From NCBI GenBank assembly GCA_945285915.1, contig CALYQL010000002.1, positions 86,596-150,595 of the forward strand: 64,000 nucleotides of DNA. Direction: 5' to 3'. The notes under the pieces were generated by a model, which ran no database searches, was not told the DNA's origin, and worked only from the letters and a program-made list of their open reading frames with translations. This document shows, in pieces, positions 9,117 through 16,389 of this stretch. The position numbers and the translations under genes are program-made. The stretch's first letter is position 1. Every line of letters begins with the position of its first letter. This DNA comes from an uncultured Bartonella sp. (GTDB taxonomy: Bacteria; Pseudomonadota; Alphaproteobacteria; Rhizobiales; Rhizobiaceae).

Positions 9117-9884
9117 TTATTGAGCGGTATAACCGCCATCAATCACCAGTTCTGTGCCGGTTACAAAACCTGCTTCATCAGATGCTAGATATAAAATACC
9201 GTAAGCAATATCCTCTGGAACACCCAATTTACCGATAGGATGCAAGGCGGTTAGCTGTGCCCTTCTCTCTTCAACATTGCCATCTTGTTTTGCACTTTCT
9301 TCAACCATTGGTGTCCAAATATACCCCGGGTGAACCGAGTTTACACGAATACCATAGCCTGATTTTGCGCAATGTAATGCTGCTGATTTGGTGAATAACC
9401 TGACACCACCCTTACTTGCATTATAGGCAGCGAGCGTCGGATCGCCCACCAAGCCTTCAATTGATGATAGATTGACGATCGATCCACTCTTATGTTCTTT
9501 CATCACGCGGATAGCTTCACGTGTTCCAAGAAAAACCGCGTCAAGATTAATCGACTGTAGAAAGCGCCATTTTTCAAGCGTTTCATCTTCAGCAGAACCT
9601 GAATGTCCAACACCAGCATTATTCACCAGAATATCCAATCTACCGAATAGTTTTACCGTATCATCAACGACTTCTTTCCAACGTTTTTCATCAGAAACAT
9701 CCTGTCGCATGAATTTGGCGGTGCCACCAGCTGCTTTTATTTCTTCCTCGACTCTTTGTCCTGCCTTTTCATCAAGATCAGTAAGAACAACCTTGGCGCC
9801 TTCTTTTGCGAGAAGTTTTGAAGTTGCTTCTCCCAAACCTTTGGCTCCACCCGTAACAATTGCAACTTTATCTTTTACACGCAT
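9117..9884 (-). CDS. Short-chain dehydrogenase/reductase (classical SDR)
   Basis: The 255-residue product has all landmarks of a classical NAD(P)-dependent SDR: the TGGAKGLG nucleotide loop near residue 11, an acidic Asp after the second strand (TDLDEKAG, suggesting NAD preference), NNAG near 88, catalytic Ser in NLSSIEG and YNASKGG near 154. A GAGGAG ribosome binding site precedes the ATG. It resembles cyclopentanol or R-specific alcohol dehydrogenases and hydroxysteroid-type SDRs, but substrate cannot be read from the sequence. It is isolated: terminator debris of gltA lies on one side and the RecD-like gene follows upstream on the same strand, 78 bp away. Confidence 0.9.
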   Translation of the reverse strand: MRVKDKVAIVTGGAKGLGEATSKLLAKEGAKVVLTDLDEKAGQRVEEEIKAAGGTAKFMRQDVSDEKRWKEVVDDTVKLFGRLDILVNNAGVGHSGSAEDETLEKWRFLQSINLDAVFLGTREAIRVMKEHKSGSIVNLSSIEGLVGDPTLAAYNASKGGVRLFTKSAALHCAKSGYGIRVNSVHPGYIWTPMVEESAKQDGNVEERRAQLTALHPIGKLGVPEDIAYGILYLASDEAGFVTGTELVIDGGYTAQ

Positions 9885-9962
9885 AGTAATTTCTCCTCAA
9901 AACAAACATTTATTTCAGTTTGCTTTAAGCAGCATACAACTAATACTTGAAGAATAACAGCA

Positions 9963-11084
9963 CTAACGAACAATCGTTAACTGTTCAGCGGCACGGGTAA
10001 TTGCGGTATATAACCAGCGTTCTCTGGTATCCCGAAATGCAAAGCTTTCGTCAAACAGTACAACATTGTCCCATTGCGAACCTTGCGCCTTATGAACAGT
10101 TAAAGCATAACCATAATCAAAATCGTCATACCGCTTTTTTAACTGCCATGAAATTTCACTTTCCGGATCCTCAAAAACGGCTTTCAGCAATTTGATCTTG
10201 GCGACACCACGGTCATCATCTTCCGGCGTGACAAGCAGATTAATACCGGGTTTTACCGTCTCTTTCGACGATGTCATGACCTTCCACAATGAACCATTCA
10301 ATAGCCCTTTGGCAGGGTCATTACGAAGGCAAACCAATTTATCCCCTGCTTGTGGGTAGTCTGCAGAGAAGCCCTTCAATTCCCTAAGGCGTTTATTATA
10401 AAGTCGCCGCGTTCGGTTAATGCCTAATAATACCTGATCGGCGTCCAATACCAATTGTTGATTGACTTCTTTGCGCGAGATTATTTTTGCCGCACCATAA
10501 TCGCCATAACTAATATCTCTGCCCTCACGCACGTCCATAGCCAGCCGAATTATCGGGTTGTCACGTGCTTGCCGATGAATTTCCGTTAGAAGAAAATCCG
10601 GTTCATGCTCGGTAAAAAAGCCACCGCCGGAAATCGGCGGTAATTGTCCCGGGTCCCCCAATACCAAAATGGGTGTGCCAAAACTCATCAGATCACGCCC
10701 TAATTGTTCATCAACCATGGAACATTCGTCGATAACAATTAGCTTGGCCTGTGCAACAGGGCTTTGTCTATTCAATGAAAATGTTGGAGCTATAGACGTT
10801 TTCCCTGTGGTTTCGTCTGCGACTTCTTCTTCACCTCGTGGCCGGTAGATCAATGAATGTATTGTGCGTGCATTTGTTGCACCTTTAGAGCGCAATACCT
10901 GTGCGGCTTTACCGGTAAATGCTGCAAACTGAACATCACCATCAACCGTTTCAGCAAAATAGCGTGCCAAAGTTGTTTTCCCTGTACCGGCATAGCCAAA
11001 CAGACGGAAAATAGGTGAACGACCTTTGTTTAACCAGGAAGAAACTTCGGTTAAGGCTTTATCCTGTTCTGGTGAAAATTGCAT
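9963..11084 (-). CDS. RecD/Pif1-like ATP-dependent DNA helicase
   Basis: This is a 373-residue SF1 helicase. Walker A is GYAGTGKTTLA near residue 30, followed by FTGKAA (motif Ia), the Walker B IDECSMVD near 117, the GDPGQLPP motif III near 143, an IHRQ motif, and near the C-terminus LTVHKAQGSQWD plus YTAITRA (UvrD_C_2-type motifs V/VI). The length and layout match the compact RecD-like 5'-3' helicases common in Rhizobiales and in phages, well short of true RecD or RecD2. It may act in DNA repair or replication restart, but its specific role is not established. It lies alone between the SDR gene and the ilvBN operon. Confidence 0.88.
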   Translation of the reverse strand: MQFSPEQDKALTEVSSWLNKGRSPIFRLFGYAGTGKTTLARYFAETVDGDVQFAAFTGKAAQVLRSKGATNARTIHSLIYRPRGEEEVADETTGKTSIAPTFSLNRQSPVAQAKLIVIDECSMVDEQLGRDLMSFGTPILVLGDPGQLPPISGGGFFTEHEPDFLLTEIHRQARDNPIIRLAMDVREGRDISYGDYGAAKIISRKEVNQQLVLDADQVLLGINRTRRLYNKRLRELKGFSADYPQAGDKLVCLRNDPAKGLLNGSLWKVMTSSKETVKPGINLLVTPEDDDRGVAKIKLLKAVFEDPESEISWQLKKRYDDFDYGYALTVHKAQGSQWDNVVLFDESFAFRDTRERWLYTAITRAAEQLTIVR

Positions 11085-11448
11085 GGTTTTACCAAACAGG
11101 ATTCGACAGAAAAGGGCAAGCCTTTTACCCGATTTATATCACAGCCTTATCTACGTTATGGCGCTTTTTATATCACAAGCAAGAGCAATTAAAGCCGCAA
11201 CCAAGATAGAGCATTAACATAATGATGAGGCGATAAAAGCTTTAAAATTGCGTGTTATAATTAAAGCCGTTGTTAGGTTTGATTTTTCTTAAAAATACCA
11301 TCCATCGCCTAATAAAGCACCCGAATATCCGATATTGAGAGTGCTTTATTACTCGGTTATTGCCCTATAAACATTTTTGGTCAAACCGCCCTATTTTCTC
11401 TGGCGGTGCAGTTTTCGTGTCCTATCTCACCATACTATAGGGGAATAA
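11085..11448. other. Non-coding interval with a nested hairpin
   Basis: No credible gene was found here; the listed plus-strand ORFs overlap the helicase start region and lack family features. A nested inverted repeat lies at 11311-11350: outer arms AATAAAGCAC/GTGCTTTATT (10 bp, perfect) enclose AATAT-CCG-ATATT. Neither side has a U-tract beyond the arms. It could be a second terminator for the ilv transcript or a structured element near the helicase promoter. Confidence 0.5.
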
Positions 11449-11486
11449 AAAAAGGTCATTTATTACTGCGAACAAATGACCTTTTT
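11449..11486 (-). terminator. Terminator of the ilvB-ilvN operon
   Basis: A 13-bp perfect stem AAAAAGGTCATTT/AAATGACCTTTTT with a 12-nt loop starts 4 bp beyond the ilvN stop codon. The A/T-rich arm ends supply the U-run on the minus strand. Confidence 0.88.
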
Positions 11487-11489
11487 GTC

Positions 11490-12062
11490 TTACATACCTT
11501 CTGGCCCACGGTTCATTGCGGATACGCCGGTACGGCAAATTTCAACCAAGCCAAGAGGGCGCATAATGGCGATAAATTGGTCGATTTTTGCTGATTTGCC
11601 GGTCACTTCAAAAATAAAGTGATCGGTTGTTGCATCAACAACTTTCGCATGAAATGCATCGGATAACCGTAATGCTTCAACGCGTTGCGCACCTTGGCAA
11701 GCAACCTTAATCAAAGCCAATTCACGCTCAATTGGACCGTCCTGCCCTAGTTCTTTGGCTTTCACGGTTAAATCAACAACTCTGTGAACCGGTACAATAC
11801 GTTCCAGCTGGTGTCTAATTTGGTTTAAAACCTGTGGTGTTGCTCTTGTTACCACTGTGACACGTGACAAACGTTGTTCATGTTCGGTTTCTGAAACAGT
11901 TAGGCTTTCAATATTATAGCCCCTGCCCGAAAACAACCCGATAACGCGGGCAAGTACACCCGGTTCATTATCAACGAGTACAGCGAGCATATGTGTTTCC
12001 ATAGGATCATTATCGGCTTCGATGAAATATGCTGATCCGAAACTTAAATTTTGCGCATTCAT
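11490..12062 (-). CDS. ilvN: Acetolactate synthase small (regulatory) subunit
   Basis: The 190-residue protein contains an N-terminal ACT domain (HMLAVLVDNEPGVLARVIGLFSGRGYNI, about residues 24-50) that binds valine, and the C-terminal domain typical of the family. It activates the IlvB catalytic subunit and gives end-product inhibition. The gene lies 12 bp after ilvB on the same strand and shares its attenuated leader. IlvH is an equivalent name used in related genomes. The first 15 residues before the ACT domain are somewhat long but begin at a normal ATG, so the start was kept. Confidence 0.95.
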   Translation of the reverse strand: MNAQNLSFGSAYFIEADNDPMETHMLAVLVDNEPGVLARVIGLFSGRGYNIESLTVSETEHEQRLSRVTVVTRATPQVLNQIRHQLERIVPVHRVVDLTVKAKELGQDGPIERELALIKVACQGAQRVEALRLSDAFHAKVVDATTDHFIFEVTGKSAKIDQFIAIMRPLGLVEICRTGVSAMNRGPEGM

Positions 12063-12074
12063 GATTTTAATTCC

Positions 12075-13874
12075 TTATACGAGCGAGCGACCTTTGGCAT
12101 CAATTGCATTTGCAACTGCTTCATCATTGGCCTCATCGGGCAACAGCATATCGTTATGCGCACGTCCTGATGGGATCATCGGGAAACAATTTTCCTGATT
12201 GACAACGCGGCAATCAAATAAAACCGGCTTATCACACTCTATCATTTCACGGATCTTGGCATCCAATTCCTGTGGGTCGGAACATCTTATGCCGACAGCC
12301 CCATAAGCTTCTGCCAATTTTACAAAATCCGGCATAGATTCTGTATAAGAATTGGATAAGCGGTTACCATGCAGCAATTGTTGCCACTGCCGAACCATGC
12401 CCATGTAATTATTATTAAGAATAAACACTTTAACTGGCGTCTTATGCTGCATCGCTGTTGCCAGTTCCTGAATATTCATTTGAATAGATGCATCACCTGC
12501 AACACAAATAACCAAAGCATCTGGATTTGCAACCTGCACACCGATTGATGACGGAAATCCATACCCCATGGTTCCCAATCCACCAGATGTCATAAAATGT
12601 TTCGGCTCATCAAACCCATAATATTGGGCTGTCCACATTTGGTGTTGGCCAACTTCAGGTGTTATATAGGCGTTTTTATCTTTGGTAAGTTCGCAAAGCC
12701 GCTGAATGGCATATTGCGGCATAATCGCATCGCTTCTTTGCTTGAACGCCAAAGAATTCCGCGCCCGCCAATGGTTTATAGTGTCCCACCATTCCTTACG
12801 TTCTGCTTTATTAGGCGTTTGCTGCAATGCGCGCAAACTTCGTGTCATATTTTCCAGAATATGGGCAACATCGCCAATAATCGGAACCTCAACTTGTACA
12901 GTCTTGTTGATTGATGATGGATCAATGTCGATATGAATGATACGTGCATTAGGAGCAAAAGCATCTAGCCGTCCGGTGATACGGTCGTCAAAACGAGCAC
13001 CGATTGCCAGCATAACATCGCAATCATGCATTGTCATATTTGCTTCATAGGTACCATGCATACCTAACATGCCAAGCCAATTTTTACCCGATGCCGGATA
13101 TGCTCCCAATCCCATAAGTGTTGAGGTAATTGGAAAATCACCCAAGTCTACCAATTCGCGCAAAAGTCTTACGGCTTCGCTACCCGACGAGATAACACCA
13201 CCGCCCGAATAGATGACCGGCTTTTTTGCCTGTGCAAGCATTGAAACAGCGTATTGAATTGCCTTATCGTCACCTTCCAATTGCGGTCTATAACTGGCGC
13301 GCGGCATGGATTTTGGTGCGGTATAGATGCCTGAAGCAAATTGTATATCTTTTGGAATATCAATGAGCACAGGGCCTGGTCTTCCCGTTTGGGCAATATA
13401 AAAAGCCTCATGAATAATGCGTGACAGATCGTTGACATCTTTAACAAGCCAATTGTGCTTTGTACAAGGGCGTGTAATGCCGACCGTATCGGCTTCCTGA
13501 AAACCATCTGTACCAATCAAGGTTGTTGGTACCTGCCCAGAAAAACAGACCAATGGAATGGAATCCATCAAGGCATCTTGCAGCGCCGTTACAGAATTTG
13601 TCGCACCAGGGCCAGATGTCACGAGCATCACACCTACTTTGCCTGTGCTACGGGCATACCCTTCTGCGGCATGTCCAGCTGCCTGCTCATGACGCACGAG
13701 TATATGTTGGAATTGATCTTGTTGGTAAATTTCGTCAAAAATAGGCAGAACAGCTCCACCAGGATAACCAAAAATATGTTTTACTCCCTGATCGATCAGG
13801 GCTTGTACGACCATTTCTGCTCCGGTCATAGTTGTCCCGTCTGCATTGTCTCTTGGCTTTTTATGCTCTGTCAT
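12075..13874 (-). CDS. ilvB: Acetolactate synthase large (catalytic) subunit
   Basis: This 599-residue ThDP enzyme makes acetolactate or acetohydroxybutyrate, the first common step to valine, leucine and isoleucine. The N-terminal ThDP PYR domain carries FGYPGGAVLPIFD and the activating Glu in HEQAAGHAAEGYAR. The central FAD/Rossmann region follows, and the PP domain has GDASIQMNIQELATA with NNNYMGMVRQWQ. The start follows TAGGAAAA closely. The gene is first in an operon with ilvN and sits behind an attenuator with a branched-chain leader peptide. It is also called ilvI. Confidence 0.96.
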   Translation of the reverse strand: MTEHKKPRDNADGTTMTGAEMVVQALIDQGVKHIFGYPGGAVLPIFDEIYQQDQFQHILVRHEQAAGHAAEGYARSTGKVGVMLVTSGPGATNSVTALQDALMDSIPLVCFSGQVPTTLIGTDGFQEADTVGITRPCTKHNWLVKDVNDLSRIIHEAFYIAQTGRPGPVLIDIPKDIQFASGIYTAPKSMPRASYRPQLEGDDKAIQYAVSMLAQAKKPVIYSGGGVISSGSEAVRLLRELVDLGDFPITSTLMGLGAYPASGKNWLGMLGMHGTYEANMTMHDCDVMLAIGARFDDRITGRLDAFAPNARIIHIDIDPSSINKTVQVEVPIIGDVAHILENMTRSLRALQQTPNKAERKEWWDTINHWRARNSLAFKQRSDAIMPQYAIQRLCELTKDKNAYITPEVGQHQMWTAQYYGFDEPKHFMTSGGLGTMGYGFPSSIGVQVANPDALVICVAGDASIQMNIQELATAMQHKTPVKVFILNNNYMGMVRQWQQLLHGNRLSNSYTESMPDFVKLAEAYGAVGIRCSDPQELDAKIREMIECDKPVLFDCRVVNQENCFPMIPSGRAHNDMLLPDEANDEAVANAIDAKGRSLV

Positions 13875-13910
13875 TTTTCCTACTCGTCAACATAATCAAA
13901 TCGGATAATA

Positions 13911-13932
13911 AAAAAGGCTCCCGAGGGAGCCT
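13911..13932 (-). terminator. ilvB attenuator terminator
   Basis: On the minus strand AGGCTCC-CTCG-GGAGCCT is followed by TTTTTT, a textbook rho-independent terminator, and it lies upstream of the ilvB start rather than behind a gene. With the leader peptide and pause hairpin before it, this is the decision point of transcription attenuation for the ilv operon. Confidence 0.9.
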
Positions 13933-13937
13933 GTCTT

Positions 13938-13986
13938 GCGTATGAGGTGCTATTAGCTGAATGGTTACACCATCTGCCTCATACGC
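13938..13986 (-). promoter_or_regulatory. Pause/1:2-type hairpin of the ilv leader
   Basis: A perfect 10-bp inverted repeat GCGTATGAGG/CCTCATACGC encloses a smaller ATGGT/ACCAT hairpin. Its 5' arm begins at the last base of the leader-peptide stop codon, so a ribosome stalled inside or released from the leader would change its folding. The competing anti-terminator pairing was not resolved by eye. Confidence 0.7.
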
Positions 13987-14015
13987 TACCACACTACTAG
14001 AATAATCTTTTCCAT
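13986..14015 (-). CDS. ilv leader peptide MEKIILVVW (attenuator control peptide)
   Basis: A nine-codon frame with ATG at 14015, preceded by AAGG at good spacing, encodes M-E-K-I-I-L-V-V-W then TAG. Five consecutive branched-chain codons (Ile-Ile-Leu-Val-Val) are what a ribosome-mediated attenuator sensing all three branched-chain aminoacyl-tRNAs needs. The frame is followed at once by a pause hairpin and then by a rho-independent terminator in front of ilvB. It is too short for the ORF track. The peptide itself is unlikely to have a function beyond being translated. Confidence 0.85.
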   Translation of the reverse strand: MEKIILVVW

Positions 14016-14243
14016 GGCGGAAACCTTATTATGCAATTTTACATTCGTCAATGCCAAAAATTACCCTGACATTATTGCATAGTTTATGTTTTTAACAAGA
14101 AAAGACCAAAGAAAACGATCGTGATATATTATCAGTATACTATTCAATGATGGATTTGGGCGGCATTTCATACCGCCATAATAAAACCAGCACGTCTTCA
14201 CCCTTATTCAGATGTAAATGACACTTTCAAAGAAAACTCTGCG
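14016..14243. other. ilv promoter region and miaA 3' flank
   Basis: This AT-rich interval carries the promoter for the ilv leader on the minus strand and the downstream flank of miaA. A hairpin GGCGGTAT/ATGCCGCC-like stem with one wobble pair lies near 14158-14177; it lacks a U-run, so it is only a weak terminator candidate for miaA. Confidence 0.4.
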
Positions 14244-15116
14244 TTACGAAAGGCATTTCCACGTTGAGTCGAATTGGTGGCGAAACCATGTCATCTGGCG
14301 CTTTGCATATCGTCTGGTTTGTGTTTTGGCTTTTTCTATCGCACTTTCCATAGTTTCAAGTCCATTTAGGACATTGATAAATTCCGGAACACCGATGGCT
14401 TTCATTGCCGGCAGAGTAGAATCCAATTGCAAATCATCAAGTTTACGAACCTCATCAAATGCACCGTTTTCTACCATGTGATCAAAGCGCCTCTCAATGC
14501 GATCATACACCAATGCACGTTCTGGCTGCAGAAGTATTTTTTCAATATTCATATCTTGAAGCAGTGGCGTGGTTTTTTGATCCTGCCATGCGCTCAACGG
14601 TTTAGTCGTCGCGTCAAACACCTCCAAAGCACGCAAAATTCTCTGCCGGTCATTAATATTCAATATCTCTGCTGTTTTTTTATCAACCTGCATCAGTTGG
14701 TCATGTAGCTTTTCCGGCACAGTGTTTTGCGCAATATCTTGCCACTTTTCTTTTATTGCCAATGGCACGTCGGGTATTTCTGCCAAGCCGTCTAGCAATG
14801 CCTTAAAATAAAGCCCCGTTCCACCAACAAAGATCAATGGCACATCACCCAGCTTATCCAACAGACAAGACACATCTTTAAGCCATTTTCCGGTAGAATA
14901 CCGAATAGATGGATCAACATGGCCATAAAGATAATGTTTGGCTAAAGACATATCCGCGTCAGAAGGACGAGCGGTTATAACCTGCAAAATATCATAGACC
15001 TGCATTGAATCTGCGTTAATAATAACACCATCATGCTTTCTTGCATGTTCAATTGCAAAATCAGACTTGCCGCTTGCGGTAGGGCCCGCTATCAAAGTTA
15101 TAACTCTTTTTTTCAT
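14244..15116 (-). CDS. miaA: tRNA dimethylallyltransferase
   Basis: MiaA transfers a dimethylallyl group to A37 of tRNAs reading codons that begin with U. The 290-residue protein opens with the P-loop LIAGPTASGKSDFA, followed by NADSMQVY (tRNA and substrate contact region), a FVGGTGLYFKALLDG motif near residue 98, and RRYAKRQMTWFR near the C-terminus, all IPP transferase hallmarks. It is divergent from serB with only 15 bp between the two start codons, so at least one promoter must lie inside the neighbouring coding sequence. Confidence 0.95.
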   Translation of the reverse strand: MKKRVITLIAGPTASGKSDFAIEHARKHDGVIINADSMQVYDILQVITARPSDADMSLAKHYLYGHVDPSIRYSTGKWLKDVSCLLDKLGDVPLIFVGGTGLYFKALLDGLAEIPDVPLAIKEKWQDIAQNTVPEKLHDQLMQVDKKTAEILNINDRQRILRALEVFDATTKPLSAWQDQKTTPLLQDMNIEKILLQPERALVYDRIERRFDHMVENGAFDEVRKLDDLQLDSTLPAMKAIGVPEFINVLNGLETMESAIEKAKTQTRRYAKRQMTWFRHQFDSTWKCLS

Positions 15117-15131
15117 TGACGGGGACTTCCT

Positions 15132-16031
15132 ATGTCTACCAATTCCTTACTTGTAGCCACGCTTATAACCAATCCTACACATCCTGTCCTAGAACCGACA
15201 CTTGTTGATAAAGCGTGTCAGCACGTTAATGCAAATAATGTTTATTGGCTAGCTGATGGTACCGCGTGCGATATTCCTCTGCCAAATACCATAAACAAAG
15301 CACAGGCATTAGAAAATCTCCGCAATGCGATTGGTGATCTTCCTATTGATATTGCGGTGCAAGAACAAGACAAACGAAGAAAAAAGCTTCTTGTTGCGGA
15401 TATGGATTCCACAATGATTGGGCAAGAATGTATTGATGAACTTGCCGAAGAAGCAGGATTACGCGAGCATATTGCCACCATTACGCGGCGCGCAATGAAT
15501 GGGGAAATTGCTTTTGAGCCGGCCTTGAAAGAACGTGTTGCCCTATTAAAAGGTCTACCTCTGGATATTATTGATAGGGTTATTAAAAACCGGATTATTT
15601 TGACCGCTGGTGGCAAAGAACTTATCGCAACCATGCGGAAAAATGGTGCCTATACAGCATTGGTTTCTGGTGGTTTCACCATCTTTACTGGAAAAATTGC
15701 CGCCATGCTCGGTTTTAATGAACATCACGCCAATGAATTGAAAGTGGTAGATAATCAATTATCTGGTTTTGTGGCTGAACCTATTTTGGGCAAACAAGCA
15801 AAATTGGATAAATTGGAAGATCTTTGTAAACAATTGGGAATTTCACCTGACGAGGCAATGGCGGTGGGTGATGGCGCAAATGATCTGGCTATGCTGCAAA
15901 AAGCTGGCTCTGGTGTTGCACTGCACGCCAAGCCCATTGTTGCTGAAGCCGCATCAATCCGGATTGATTACGGCGATCTAACGGCGCTACTTTATCTCCA
16001 AGGGTATAGAAAGCACGACTTCGTCGTATAA
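15132..16031 (+). CDS. serB: Phosphoserine phosphatase
   Basis: SerB performs the last step of serine synthesis. The 299-residue protein has an N-terminal ACT-like region of about 85 residues and a HAD phosphatase domain: motif I VADMDSTMIG (nucleophile Asp), motif II SGGFTIF, and motif III with MAVGDGANDLAML (metal-binding Asp). GGGGA lies six bases before the ATG. The gene is convergent with degP; its final codons and 3' flank are part of a 246-bp tandem duplication (16001-16492). Confidence 0.95.
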   Translation: MSTNSLLVATLITNPTHPVLEPTLVDKACQHVNANNVYWLADGTACDIPLPNTINKAQALENLRNAIGDLPIDIAVQEQDKRRKKLLVADMDSTMIGQECIDELAEEAGLREHIATITRRAMNGEIAFEPALKERVALLKGLPLDIIDRVIKNRIILTAGGKELIATMRKNGAYTALVSGGFTIFTGKIAAMLGFNEHHANELKVVDNQLSGFVAEPILGKQAKLDKLEDLCKQLGISPDEAMAVGDGANDLAMLQKAGSGVALHAKPIVAEAASIRIDYGDLTALLYLQGYRKHDFVV

Positions 16032-16080
16032 AGCTCTATCTATAAACCAAAGGATTGCCGGTATTTCAGAAATTTAACTC

Positions 16081-16136
16081 GGTAATACAATATGATAATG
16101 CGTGTTGTTATTCATCGTATTGTTTATTGTATTACC
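16081..16136. terminator. Bidirectional terminator hairpin, left copy
   Basis: Arms GGTAATACAAT/ATTGTATTACC (11 bp, perfect) flank a partly self-complementary 34-nt interior, 50 bp after the serB stop. Its position between convergent genes suggests a terminator, although no long U-run follows. Confidence 0.55.
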
Positions 16137-16326
16137 GTGAGCATTAATCCCAACGCAGGTTAACAAAACGCAATTCACCACCAGCGCCAGACACAACCAA
16201 AAGTGCATTTTTACGCCCCGTTGCGCGCAGATTAGCTAAATCTTTTAAGGTATAGAAAGCACGACGACGTCCTATAATGCCCTAACGATAAGCCAAGGAA
16301 TTGCTAATATTTCAGCAATTTAGCCC

Positions 16327-16382
16327 AGTAATACAATAGGATAACGCATATTGTTATTAATCGTATTATGTATTGTATTACC
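16327..16382. terminator. Bidirectional terminator hairpin, right copy
   Basis: This is the duplicated form of the 16081-16136 hairpin, with one substitution at the outer pair (AGTAATACAAT/ATTGTATTACC). It ends 8 bp from the degP stop and is the copy that degP transcripts meet first. Confidence 0.55.
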
Positions 16383-16389
16383 GTGAGCA

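Noticed and set aside
9472-9957. 161-residue plus-strand ORF opposite the SDR gene
   Set aside because: It is antisense to a clear SDR with catalytic motifs and has no family features of its own.
11015-11217. Two small plus-strand ORFs near the helicase start
   Set aside because: They overlap the helicase gene antisense or run through non-coding AT-rich sequence without RBS or family features.
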